From positions 10,733,264 to 10,797,263 of the forward strand of contig JABAKD010000025.1 in assembly GCA_012845835.1 (NCBI GenBank): a DNA stretch of 64,000 nt, read 5' to 3'. Below the pieces are notes generated by a model, which was given only the letters and a program-made list of their open reading frames with translations, had not been told where the DNA came from and searched no databases. Source of the DNA: Undaria pinnatifida. Lineage: Eukaryota; Sar; Phaeophyceae; Laminariales; Alariaceae. The position numbers and the translations under genes were made by a program. This document shows positions 1 to 10,414 of the stretch, one piece after another; within the stretch, counting starts at the first letter, position 1, and every line of letters starts with the position of its first letter.

Positions 1-16
1 CAGCAACAACAACAGC

Positions 17-81
<65 letters not shown>

Positions 82-82
82 C
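1..82 (+). repeat. (CAA)n microsatellite
   Basis: About 27 CAA units with one CAG near the start; truncated by the window edge. Confidence 0.95.
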
Positions 83-84
83 GA

Positions 85-345
85 CACTCCGATCGCGCGT
101 ATTACTGGGTTTGTACGTCCCAGCATCCCACACAACTTGCGAAGATGAGTTCGACGAAATCTTCGATCTCACAGCCGGATGGAGTGTATTTCAAATTACA
201 TAATATAACATAGATGATAACCCAGGCGCCCACGCTCTGAAAACCTTCACCCCCCTTACCGGTTTTACGACTCACAGTAACCACTTGATAAACTGTTGTA
301 TTTGGCAATTTGTATCTCTTTCTTATAATTAGCGATGTCAAAAAA
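85..345. repeat. Scrambled family F fragments
   Basis: Short F pieces in both orientations: ACTCCGATCGCGCGTATTAC forward at 86, then the reverse of the ACTCCAGCTGTGAGATCG block near 165-190 and of the GTAAGTCG/AAGTGA block at 265-300. It looks rearranged rather than a simple copy. Confidence 0.5.
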
Positions 346-363
346 GAATGGTATCTACGACCC

Positions 364-637
364 AGGCTACGGTAGGGGGGTCCCCTTTTGGGCCTTTTAT
401 TTCAGTGGCTAGGGGTCACTCGCGCGAGTAGCCCCTTTGTACCCATGCAATATTACGTTTTCTTCACCTTTTACATTGACGAAATCAATCCGCAATGCAA
501 AGGTGATCCAAGCTGTGCCAAACCAAGTGCCTAAACCATCTTCATCCGTAGGGTACAGAGCTACTCGTGCGAGTTGGCTCAAACACACCAGTGAAAATGG
601 GGGTACCCCCCCTACCGTAGCCTTGGTCCTACATGGT
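364..637. mobile_element. Family A short inverted-repeat element
   Basis: Ends are inverted copies of GACCAAGGCTACGGTAGGGG (here GACCCAGGCTACGG on the left, CCGTAGCCTTGGTC on the right). The sequence CTAC occurs just outside both ends and may be a 4-bp target duplication. No coding capacity; MITE-like. Confidence 0.75.
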
Positions 638-869
638 TGTACCTATCGATTGAAATATTCTGTCTTTCGATCCATGTACAAGAACGAATTATGAAGCTTT
701 TAACACGTTGTTTACTACACCTAAGAACTGGGTTGCATACTACATGTAACATCAAACCTTTAAAAAAATACGGAGTATACATTACCAGGCGGGTGATATA
801 AAGAGGTGTCTTCTTGCTGCAACCGTCAGATTCGTCCCCTTTAAGGGTTTATAGTTCTCGCGCACATAT

Positions 870-2180
870 TGAAATGATCGCCCCCCCCCTCCCCGATCCC
901 TCTTGTTCAAACGCCCCAACTGAAATCAAAATCTACCAGAGTAAACACTACAAGCCAGCCGATATCATCTCATTATCCATCTAGCTATCCATATCGTAGC
1001 TCCAACTCATCTCCGCCTTCCCCCCCCCCCTCCCCCCGCCCCCCTTTTTTCCACGCCCAGTTCGTTCAAACGCCCCACTTACAATCGAAATCGGCCAGGG
1101 TAATAAACGTTCCTAAGCAATTGATATCACGTCATTGTCTTTCTAGCCATCCATGACGTAGCTTTCATCCATCCCCCCTTCCCCCCTCCAACGCCCCCTC
1201 CTTCCCCACACCCCGCACATAAGCTTGGACCCAAGACCGCGCGGAAAGCAAGCTCCTACACATATGAGTAATACGCGGGATCTGAGGATCACACACAATG
1301 TTGCGAAGATCGGTGTCGACCAAATCCTTGATCGCATAGCTGGAGTGTTTTTCAACATTTTATGCGACCTAAACCTTGTGAAAACCCTCCCCAACCCCCC
1401 CCCTCCCCAACCCTCCCCCCCCCTCCCCCCGTTTTTCTTTTTTTGTCCTCGCTTTCTCTTACTCAAACGCTCCACCTACTACTATCGAAATCCGCAAAAT
1501 TAAAAAAAACACTTCCACGCCCTGGATGTCGCATCGTCATCGTTTTAGAGCCGTCCATGCCGCTGCTGCAATTCCCACCCACCCCCGCCCCCAACGCCCC
1601 CTCCTTCCCCACCACCCGCACCATCGCCTAGACCTAGCACCACGCGTATTATAGCAAACCCCTACATCTATGCGACCTAAACCCCCCCTCCCCCGCCCCC
1701 GCCCTCCCCCGCCACCCCCCCCTCCCCCACAAGAAATATTTATAGTTTCCACGCACAAATGGACCTTCCCCACCCGTCCCCCCCCCCCCCCCTCCCCCCC
1801 TCTCGGCCCCCTTTTGATAAAAATCAGCTCCCCACGTCCTTCAAAACTCCGCCCTCCCCTCACCGGATATTATATTCGACTTACAGGATTCACTTGATAA
1901 ACTGATGCATTTCCATCCACAGCTGTCAGATTTGTTCCCCCTCAGAAACGGGTTAAAATTATAGTCTCCGCGCACAGACTGACTAACATCACCCTGTTGA
2001 CCCTGATAGCTATACTGTAGTTGCAATGGGAGTCGCCGACCTATATCCTTAATGAGGACACACAACCCGTAATGCGGGCGATCAGAGTATCACACACAGC
2101 TTGCAAAGATGAGTCTCGACAAAAATATTCGGTCTCACAGAGAAAGCTGGAGTGTATTTTTATAATTATATTGAAATCAC
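870..2180 (-). repeat. Family F array, minus orientation, C-rich on the plus strand
   Basis: Reverse complement of the arrangement at 25075-26740. From high to low coordinates: ACTCCAGC/TGTGAGACCG start near 2150, the GCGACTCC/ATATAGGTCGG block near 2040, GTCTGTGCGCGGAGACTATA near 1970, then C tracts (1020-1036, 1395-1430, 1680-1730, 1780-1800) alternating with ACGCCCCCTCCTTCCCCACC-type blocks. No coding potential: reading frames here are Pro- or Gly-runs. Confidence 0.7.
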
Positions 2181-2189
2181 GGATTTGGT

Positions 2190-3430
2190 TGACACTGAAT
2201 CAGCAAGGACTCGCGGTGTACTGTTTCATGTGAAGACAACAACAACGGCATGTATCAGTGAGTACGTAAAATAATGGAGACCACTGATAGGGACAGCTTA
2301 CGCTATACCTACAATGGGACCCGAAGGGTGCGCCAGCTAGCGTTGGGCTGCGAAAGCAGCTGAGTTAAATCGACACACGACGCGTATGAAAATACGTGGA
2401 AGTGTGGTGAGCTAGAGCTTTATTTTTCCCCATCCGCCGGAGGATGAAAAAAAAAAAGGAAAAGGAAAATAATATACGCAATACGCTATACGGAGGGACG
2501 CGAAATTGAAACTGGGGACTGAACGATCGCAGAAAGGAAATACTGCTGTTGACTGAACGCTTCCATGTACCGGGCACGCGTCTCGCATTCACCGTGGCGC
2601 GAGAATGCACGGAACAAAGGTCCGAACGACGGCCGTAGCGACAGCGAAGAACGTATGTAGCGACAGCGAAGAGTGACCGTTTTCTTCGTCTTCGTGTTTG
2701 TTTGCCCGTGAAGCAACAGACGTATTATCTGTTCCTCTCTAGCACATGTGGTGTTCCTCTGCGCCAATTGCAGTCTTTGGCTTTCCTTTCCGATCTTGAT
2801 ATCACATTCTTTAGAAAACCTTGTCGTTTTTTTTTTTTCTTCTTTTTTTCTGTCATATTTTTTCTTCATTTTCATATTTTCTTGTTTTCTTCATTTTTAT
2901 GGTCTTGCTTGTTTTGATGGGTCATTGTATCCGGCACGCTAGCACTTGAATTGAGACTGTTTCGTTCACTCTGTTCCACCGTACGTAGTCGTCTGTTACA
3001 ACAGAATTTGCAACTCTCTACTCTGAATCAGCACGGGCTTGTGGTGTACTGATATCGCTGGGTAAATAGAAAGAACGGTTTCACGTGAAGACAACTACGA
3101 CATGTATTACAATACCCGAACGTGTGGTGAGCTGTGATAGAGCTTTTTTTTTCCTCATCAACCAAGAGGATAAAAATATATAAATGTAGTTGTAGTGTTG
3201 GTAGTACTTATGAATATATACGCAATACGCTACACGGAGGGGCGCGAAACTGAAACTGGGGACTGAACGATCGTATACAGGAAATACTGACGTTGACTGA
3301 ACGATTGCGATATTCGGGGACAACCGTCCCACATTCACCGTGGCGCAAGAATGCAGGAAACAACGATCCGAACGACGGCCGTAACGACAGCAACAGACCG
3401 CTATGGCGACAGCGAAGAAAAATGGCTCTG
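2190..3430. repeat. Family G repeat, tandem pair
   Basis: Two diverged copies about 745-820 bp apart. Copy 1 has AATCAGCAAGGACTCGCGGT, CGACACACGACGCGTATGAA and TACGCAATACGCTATACGGA (to about 2690); copy 2 has AATCAGCACGGGCTTGTGGT and TACGCAATACGCTACACGGA (to about 3420), both followed by GAAACTGGGGACTGAACGAT. Related single pieces lie at 48155-48285 and 60550-60700. Confidence 0.7.
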
Positions 3431-3490
3431 AAAGGAATAGACAACAAACTGATACTAAGGAAGAGACTAAGACTACCGGAAATTTTTCAT

Positions 3491-3571
3491 GGCTGTTCTC
3501 AGCAGTCCACGAGAACCCAAGGAATGAGACGGAATATTCCTTTGGGTCCTTGTGCACTGCTGAGGACAGCC
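3491..3571 (+). ncRNA. Imperfect hairpin, possible miRNA-like precursor
   Basis: Left arm 3491-3525 (starts GGCTGTTCTCAGCAGTCCAC) and right arm 3536-3571 (ends CACTGCTGAGGACAGCC) are reverse complements with about five mismatches and one bulge over 35 bp; the loop is 10 bases. A partial copy of the left arm lies at about 4052-4077 (GGCTGTTCTCGGCTGTCCAC). The size and mismatch pattern suit a small-RNA precursor but also a short inverted-repeat element. No expression evidence. Confidence 0.4.
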
Positions 3572-4233
3572 CTAGGAACTTTCTGTTATATAAGCAATTC
3601 GGAATTTAAGTGGTTCGGAAGAGTACCTCGTGGTACATGGAGCCGAGCACGTAGGCTTCGTATACCGGCACCTACCACGCCATATCTTTCCCCCTGATCA
3701 GCATCAGGGACAAGATGATAAAAGCATATATATTTCTATGTAAACCATGTCTTCCGCTAAGTCGAAGTATATCGGTTATGCAAAGAATACGAGTAAGGTG
3801 CCTCCAGCACCCCTGTGTCCGGGCGCGAGCTTCATTCAGTGCAACACCTGGTAAGCGTGAAGAAGATGGTATGTATAGACGTCTTTATTAACTAGGCCCA
3901 GATGCTGATCGCAGGGCAAGAGATGGAGTAGGTTGATAGGCACCGGCACCGGTATACGACAAGCCTATCGGTGCTCGGCACCTTGTACAACGGGGTACTC
4001 TTCCCAAGCAGTAAAATTCCAACATTCTAATACCCGGGAAGTTCCCAGGGCTGTTCTCGGCTGTCCACTAGGACCTAATAAAATAATCTACGTATCTTTC
4101 CCATACTACATCTCGCAATATTGTGCAGTAGTTTGAGCTTGCCACTTTATCGACAACATGGTTAGCGCACAGCAGTGTGGACGAGACCAAGAGTGTTTCA
4201 TCATACATCAACTGGTTGATTGTGTTTCATACG

Positions 4234-4292
4234 GTTGTTGTTGTTGTTGTTGTTGTTGTCGTTGTTGCTGTTGTTGTTGTTTTTTTTTTTTG
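4234..4292 (+). repeat. (GTT)n microsatellite with a T run
   Basis: GTT/TGC units followed by a run of T at 4281-4291. Confidence 0.9.
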
Positions 4293-4704
4293 TTGGACAA
4301 AGTCGCGTTAACTCTTGTCAAAAATCTAGAGTCCGTGATTACACAAAAATAAAGTCTGGAGCCCTAGGATGATCCGGAAAACCAAATGAAATCAAAATTC
4401 GCCCAGTAATTAGTACGCTTTTCCGCCTAAACGCACATGATACGAAGAATGGCGCACAAGTGAAAAGATCCAATGTGCAAACTGAACTCGTATGGCCGCC
4501 CGGGTATCCACTCAAGGGTTGGGGTATGTATACCACGTATATACAACTTTCAGGGTATGCGAGGGCGCACAAAAAAAAAAAAAATGACACCTACGTACCA
4601 ATTCTTCTTTCGCCCTTCCAGAGGGGGGAGGGGGGTACGAAGACCCCACCCTCCCCCATTACGCCACATAATTTCCTATGCAAAGAACCCCCATTCAAAA
4701 TTCT

Positions 4705-4722
4705 ACTAATTATAAAGGGGCA
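4705..4722 (+). promoter_or_regulatory. TATA-like box upstream of the zinc-finger locus
   Basis: CTAATTATAAAGGGG lies about 140 bp before the ATG at 4857. Its position is suggestive only; AT-rich stretches are common here. Confidence 0.25.
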
Positions 4723-4856
4723 GCGACCTTGCAGCGACAGGTATTAGACTGTATAGCAGACACGCAGCCCCCTGGTCGCGCAGCAGCAGCCAGCGTACCA
4801 GCTACGCACGGCGCAGATCAACAGAGAAGAAGGGAGAGAGCAAGAGAGTGGTCACA

Positions 4857-5543
4857 ATGAGCACAGCCTCCACAGTGAAGGGACCCCTGCTACAACCCTC
4901 CTTCGACAAGACAGCTAGGCTACAAAGCATCTGCGGAAAGCCAGTCGATGGCAAGGACTTCATATGCTGCTGCCGGGTCAACTTCGGTGACGGTTCAGGA
5001 TTGAAAGGGGGCCAGGCCATTGAGCATGAGTGTTCGGCACAGCACAGAGAGTGAGTGGAGATGCATGAGGGATGTAGTGTGATATTGGGGGGTATCGTGT
5101 ACCTCGCAGCAGCAGCATCGGCAAGCACTGGAAAATCAAAACTCTGGTTTGTCATATGTAACAGTGCTCACCATCGAACAGTGTGTGTGTCGTTCTGCCT
5201 CCTCCCAAATTACTGACAACATCAGCAGCAACAGAAGCCTAGCTTTGGCAGCAGCAGCAGCAACAGCAGCAGAGCAGCAATACCAGAAGCCGTAGCTGCA
5301 TGATCAAATCGCCATATAATACGGGCACGAAATGCGAACCAACTAGGTTACTCCGCGACCCTCTTGGTCCCCGCACGCCTTTCGCATGCGAGCAGAGCAC
5401 TTTTGCCTATCAAAAAAACCGCCGCAAAGACCAGCAGCGGCAACTGGGTTTGCAAGAAGTGCAAGCGCGATTTCGGACGCAATATAGAGCAACTGAGCCG
5501 GACCCACGTGGAGACTCACGAACTGTCGCTCCAACACAAGTGA
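4857..5543 (+). CDS. Putative two-exon gene with two zinc-finger-like modules
   Basis: Not recognised as a named gene. The first open stretch (ATG 4857 to TGA 5054) starts MSTASTVKGPLL and contains DFICCCRVNFG and later IEHECSAQH. The second (open from 5304, stop at 5541) contains GNWVCKKCKRDFG and then THELSLQHK. Both share [FW]-[IV]-C..C-[KR]-x-x-F-G, 13 residues, then H-E-[CL]-S-[AL]-Q-H, so the second has a C-x2-C...H-x5-H pattern like U1/matrin-type zinc fingers. A donor-like GAGA|GTGAGT at 5048-5055 ends the first module before its stop, and several CAG acceptors precede the second, so one spliced gene is plausible. The first module's Cys spacing is irregular. The intervening sequence is rich in CAG. 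It could be a DNA- or RNA-binding protein or part of a transposon gene. Confidence 0.4.
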
Positions 5544-5918
5544 GGACTTGTGAGGACAGCAGCAGTTGAATCATTCGCTAGCACAAGCAGTTTCGATAAA
5601 AAATTGAAAAACGTCAGTTGTGAGTACGACCGATTGAATGGTTGAAACTCAATTTTGCAAGCTGCGTCGTACATTAAATCCATGTTTTATTTATGATATG
5701 GTGTTTGTGAAATATATCTGGTTGTTAATACGTTAATACACTGCTTCACTATTTTTACCGGAGGTCGTTCGCGCGTGTTTAGCAGTTTGGGAACTGCCAC
5801 GCTGGACGTATTTTAGTGCCGCCGTGTATGAGGCTGCAGGCCCTGTCGATGTGTGTGTATGTGAAAAGCAGGAGCGAATTCGTACTTTCGTTGGACGGCT
5901 GATCAGTTGCTATTGCTC
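5544..5918. other. Spacer between two gene-like loci
   Basis: AT-rich, no shared repeat recognised. It may hold the 3' end of the preceding locus and the promoter of the next. Confidence 0.5.
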
Positions 5919-6299
5919 ATGTCGCAATTTGCACGTCGACCAACGTATGTCGACAGGGGTGCTGGTGCCGCGGCGGCGGTGGGGAGTGGACGCACATTGC
6001 TGGATTTTTTCAATACGAAGAGCGCCACGGACGGCGCGAAGGAGTCGCCGGTGTTGATGGACAGTAGTAGCGGCGGGGGCGCAAGCGTTGACGCTGACGT
6101 GGTGGAGACGGGAGTTGTGAGCAGGGGTGAGGGTGGTGCAGGCGCGGGCCGTGACGCCGACGTGGTTGTGACGGGAGTTGTGAGCAAGGGTGAGGGTGGT
6201 GCGGACGCGGGCAGTTTCGCTGACGTGGTTGCGACGGGAGTTGTGAACGCCTTTCCGATATTTATCTTCCCCCTGACCTTTCGGGCAGGTTTCGACTGA
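5919..6299 (+). CDS. Small ORF with in-frame 21-residue repeats and a PIP-box-like motif
   Basis: 127 codons from ATG 5919; no family recognised. It begins MSQFARRPTYVDRGAG, then SGRTLLDFFNTK, whose L-x-x-F-F core resembles the PCNA-binding PIP box (the usual Gln is Gly). Residues 59-120 hold three 21-residue repeats starting ADVV-TGVVS-GEGGA; at DNA level these are 63-bp units at 6093, 6156 and 6219. Units whose length is a multiple of three, with mostly conservative changes, suggest selection on the reading frame. TLLDFF near an N-terminus also occurs in some transposase proteins. The last unit runs into PIFIFPLTF, which may be intron read-through; donor-like GTGAGC sites occur in the repeats. 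Probably a first exon, if real. Confidence 0.35.
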   Translation: MSQFARRPTYVDRGAGAAAAVGSGRTLLDFFNTKSATDGAKESPVLMDSSSGGGASVDADVVETGVVSRGEGGAGAGRDADVVVTGVVSKGEGGADAGSFADVVATGVVNAFPIFIFPLTFRAGFD

Positions 6300-7534
6300 T
6301 GATATGATGTCTCCAAGCAGAACTAAACAATTTTGCTGTTTAATTTGTTTGTTTCGCGCTTGTTCGGCGCACTGCTGTATCGACGATGGTCGCAGAAGTA
6401 AGTTGGCAGAAGCAAGCCGACGCGTTCGTCAGTCCTTAGACGATGTGGGGGCAAGTTGGAGGGGGTTTTGTGCCCAAGCGCGGTGCTTGCTCACCATTGA
6501 TTATTTCTGACTACATTGACCACCTTGCATTGACGCAAGGATTTTCATGCCTAAACAACCTAAAGTACAGTTTTACATCCCTTGCTCTTCCAATGTTGGC
6601 TTGCTTGCCATGCCTTTTTGTTAACGAAAGAGTGTGCAGTAAACCATCCATAGCGGCACAGCCAGAGACGAACCACCAAGCAAGCAAACAAAGCAAAAAA
6701 AAAATGAAGAAAAATATAAATATTTTTTTTTTAGGCCTCGGGGAAGGACGGCGGGGGGGGTAGGTGTGCGTGGTAACTTTGCTTGTGCGCCTTGGGGTAT
6801 GTCAACCTTGTCGTCGAAAAACGGTCAGACAAACATACGAAACCACCGTAAGTGTCTACGATTGTTCGTTGACCCAAGCTACATCGAACAAGCCTGCACC
6901 TCAAAAGAGGCAAAATATGTGCCCGAAATTATATCTGCAGATCAGGGGGACCGTGCCCAAGGGAACGTTAGTTCGAAATGCTAAGATCGCTTATTGTAAC
7001 GATTGCAACCAAAGGTCCTTGCTCGGTCGCGGCTGACCGCGGCATATTCGATATTCGCGCACTTCCGCGCCCCTGGCTTATTCGCAACTTAACTGCCCAT
7101 CTATTCTCGCATAATATCGGGAAGGGTGTTACGGAGACGTGCATACTTCCGCGTAGTAAGTAGAGGTGACCTTCCCAATTCCTCGTTATGCGCTGCCAGG
7201 TACGAATTGGACACGATTAAATTCCTGTTCGCTGCAAACATTGAAGCCACCCGGCATATCTACCCGTACGGCAACCTGCATTATTCATCGGAGCAACAAC
7301 ACCACTGCGGTTCGACTATTACAGATGTTTAGTCTACATCTATAGACTAGTCTACATGTCGCACGTTGGTTCAACGCAACCTGTTTATATGTAGCATCAC
7401 CCGTCAGGAGGCTGGATCCGACGACGAAGGAGGAGGATGACTGCGCGTCGACGGGGCGGGGAAGAAACGGCATGAACTCTCCCTTAACAAGACTACCGGC
7501 TTGTCAGACCTGTAACTCTATAATCAAAACTCTC

Positions 7535-7740
7535 GGGTTGCGCGGCGAACGAATGCCTTGGAAGCCATGTTTTCGCGTGAGAGAGATGTTGAGCTCCTCG
7601 TGGCTATCAAAACTTCTTCTTCTGGTGCACGCCTAGTGTACGATGAGTCTTCCAGTTTTCCTCGAATCACATCAGCTTTTGGTTGGGATAAAAAGCTCTT
7701 CCACTTCTCAGAACCCTAACAAATATGGTACCTGGCACGT
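7535..7740. repeat. Family E repeat
   Basis: Contains GGTTGCGCGGCGAACGAATG, AAGCCATGTTTTCGCGTGAG and TGAGCTCCTCG. Similar copies at 41450, 45462 and 56203. Confidence 0.55.
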
Positions 7741-7799
7741 CTCCACCGGACGGAGCAGCCCCGCCTACTGTTTTGCTACACTGTGCGCCAGACCACAAT

Positions 7800-8085
7800 A
7801 ATAGCTACCGTAGCGGGGGGGGTACCCCGTTTTTACTGCTTGCTTCGAACCGCTCGTCCTCGGGAGTGACCCTGTAACTCAACGAAGAACGTATTGAGGA
7901 ACTTCTGGTTTGGCGCGGCGTAGCTAACCATTCCGTGGGGATTGCATACGGCAAACAAACGAGAAACGCACAAAAACTTGATAAGATCTCGCTAATCCCT
8001 CTGAAAAGGGGGATCGCTCGAAAGCGTGACACCCAAGTGCTGGAAAAAACGTCCCCCACAAATGACACCCTCCACCGTTGCCGAC
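7800..8085. mobile_element. Family A element, degraded
   Basis: Starts GCTACCGTAGCGGGGGGGGT and contains GGCGCGGCGTAGCTAACCATTC, trimmed here to GCGTAGCTAACCATTC, a block shared with copies at 23775, 50445, 55493, 58782 and 59960. The right end is worn. Confidence 0.6.
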
Positions 8086-8590
8086 CACGCAAACATCTTG
8101 TTCTACAGGAATTTAGCACGACGCAGATGCGTTAACGTCTTCTCTAGCTCCCAGAAACAGCTGAGCGGCCTCAGCTCGGCTGTAGAAATGGCGGTCCCAC
8201 CCACCTATAGAGTTGCCTTGGTTCGACACGTATCGAAGAAAATTATCTCAATTACCCGGGAAACCGAATCCTGTGCAGCAACACCGCATGACCCATGCCA
8301 CACTCATACCATAGGTCTCTGTTGTTGCCATTGTGCACGCCGTATAAAGGTACCAGTCGTTGAGTTATGTGCAGCAACCAGAGAAACTCGGTATGATGTA
8401 TCCCCTTTCCCCTAGTCCCCAGAACCTATCCAGTTGCAGACACACACGAGGAACACGGTACGCGGAACATGTTTGTTTCACACGTACCCCCACATCGCCG
8501 ATCATTCTGAGCTCCTCTCTGTGTGTCGTATTTCGCGGTATTGCACGCTGAAGGGTTTTGGCGAGATCTATGATACATCTGGCGATAACC

Positions 8591-8908
8591 GACGCGTCCT
8601 ACGATAGAGAAGGAGCACTTTTCGTCAGAAATGATTTCCGAATGACGGGGTTCCTTAACATAAAATCGTCGGAAGTAGGACGTGTTTTTTTGCATTATTA
8701 TCCCCCGCTGTGTATAGAATAGGACATTTGTATGCACGATTCTCGTGGTGTAACCAGATGGAATTTTTCGCCCAAAATACTTGTACAGGAGTGTATTTTC
8801 TCTAAAACAGGTTTTTGGCAGGAGGTCTTAAATCAGCTCCCAATTTGAACAGCCTTTTCAAAAAAAGTACACTGGTTTGAAAAGTCTATCGTTGTAGCAC
8901 GCATTATT
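8591..8908. mobile_element. Family B element
   Basis: Left end GACGCGTCCTACGATAGAGA, right end CTATCGTTGTAGCACGCAT. Interior order shared with other B copies: GAATGACGGGGTTCCTTAAC, a GATTCTCGTGGTGTAACC-like block, then GGAGGTCTTAAATCAGCTCC. Confidence 0.7.
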
Positions 8909-10414
8909 CACCGCCCGACCCGACCAACGCGTAAGAATCAAAACACGCGACGGGACACGCGTGTCAGAGTAGAGGCACGCCCTTTTCGCCGAGTGTGTTT
9001 TCGCTGAATGTGACGGAGCTCTCCTTAAAATTTAATTCGTCGGGAATTGCCATATGGATCAGGATGTTTGCTTTTGTTAAGTAATGTGCTATTAATAGTA
9101 CTTTTTCTTGTTGTGCGCAGGCCTGCCTGGTCAAGTCGCAGTTTGATGTTTGAAGTGACTGGAACGACCTAAGGCTGCGATACAGGTGAATCGCGTTTTT
9201 GCTATGCAAGGTTCTCAATGCGGGAGCTTGTGAGACCACTCTCAAAAACAGATTTGGAGGAAACCAAAACTGCTACCATTTAAAAATACCAATGTTTAGG
9301 CACACAACCAGAACCATGCAAAGGAAATGGCTTATTTCCGGTGATTTTGGGTTATGGAGCCCTCAACGGTCAGAAACCATTCAAGGCGAAACGTGCTACC
9401 GTCCTCTATCGTTGCCTGCGCCGGGGGGGGATCCCCGTCTCTCCTTACCGGGTTCGAGTTATCCGCACGAGTGACTCTGTACCTTACTGAAAGGTGACGC
9501 TACCCACATGTATGTGTTGATCTTCCCACTAAATCGATTTTTGATATACAATGGATAAACAGCAAGCATGTCATTGAAACCGGGGTTGGTTAAGAATCAT
9601 CCCCACACGGGGCATTCGGAGGAACTCGTCGTCATCCCTGCGTTCTCCATACTGTGGCACCTGGTCGCCACAGAGCGAAGGCCCGACCCAAAATGAGGTG
9701 TGACGTAGCCAAACCCGAAGCTTGATTGGCCATGGCTTTCGTAGACTTGGAGAATTCCGGCCGCGGCTGAAAACGAAATCGCAGCTGCAAAGCTAAGTCA
9801 GGTAGTTGCGCCGCCTCATCAGTCATTTTTCACGAAAAAATCGCGGTGCGGTGGAAGAAGGTCATGAAATCGCCCAGTACCCCTCCTGTGGGATCACACA
9901 ACTCCAATGAATGTTTCCTTGGGTGGCAGGATTTGGGATTAGCACTACTACAGCTGCTACAATCGGTCTGAATACAATACCTTAACAACCGGCAAAATAT
10001 GGACGAAACCGTCACTTCTTTTTCATATTGTACTAGATTTAGTGCACCAGGTTGCACGTATGTGTACCTGGTGTGACGTGCCAGGTATGATCCCTTCTGG
10101 TAAATCGTGGGTAAATACACCAACGGACGCCACACCGTTAAGGCCGCTCACGCGTTGCCCGCCCAGGCGTTACATGCACGCAATACATCACACTAGTATA
10201 TCATACTGGTAGTATCTTATCATATATCCGATATGATCTTTATAAGAGGTAAGATACAATAGCTGTCGCTAAAACGAGCGACTGCTGACTGATGATGGAT
10301 GTAACTGTCGTCAGACGTGCGCGTCCACGGGCCATTGGTTCGTGTGATTGCAAGGGGCACCACAGGTGGAATAGAGCCGATGTGACGTTTGTTGTATTGT
10401 AATTGATGTGGTCA

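Larger units (their letters stand above)
6300..10414. other. Repeat-rich region without a recognised gene
   Basis: Family E 7535-7740, family A 7800-8085, family B 8591-8908, a B-like reverse fragment 9190-9400 (GATTTTGGGTTATGGAGCCC) and a family A-like fragment at 9400-9560. Nothing recognised at 6300-7500, 8090-8560 or 9600-10400 beyond short AT-rich dyads near 10190-10240. Confidence 0.7.

Noticed and set aside
1143-1863. Pro-rich and Gly-rich open frames on opposite strands
   Set aside because: Produced by the C tracts of the family F array.
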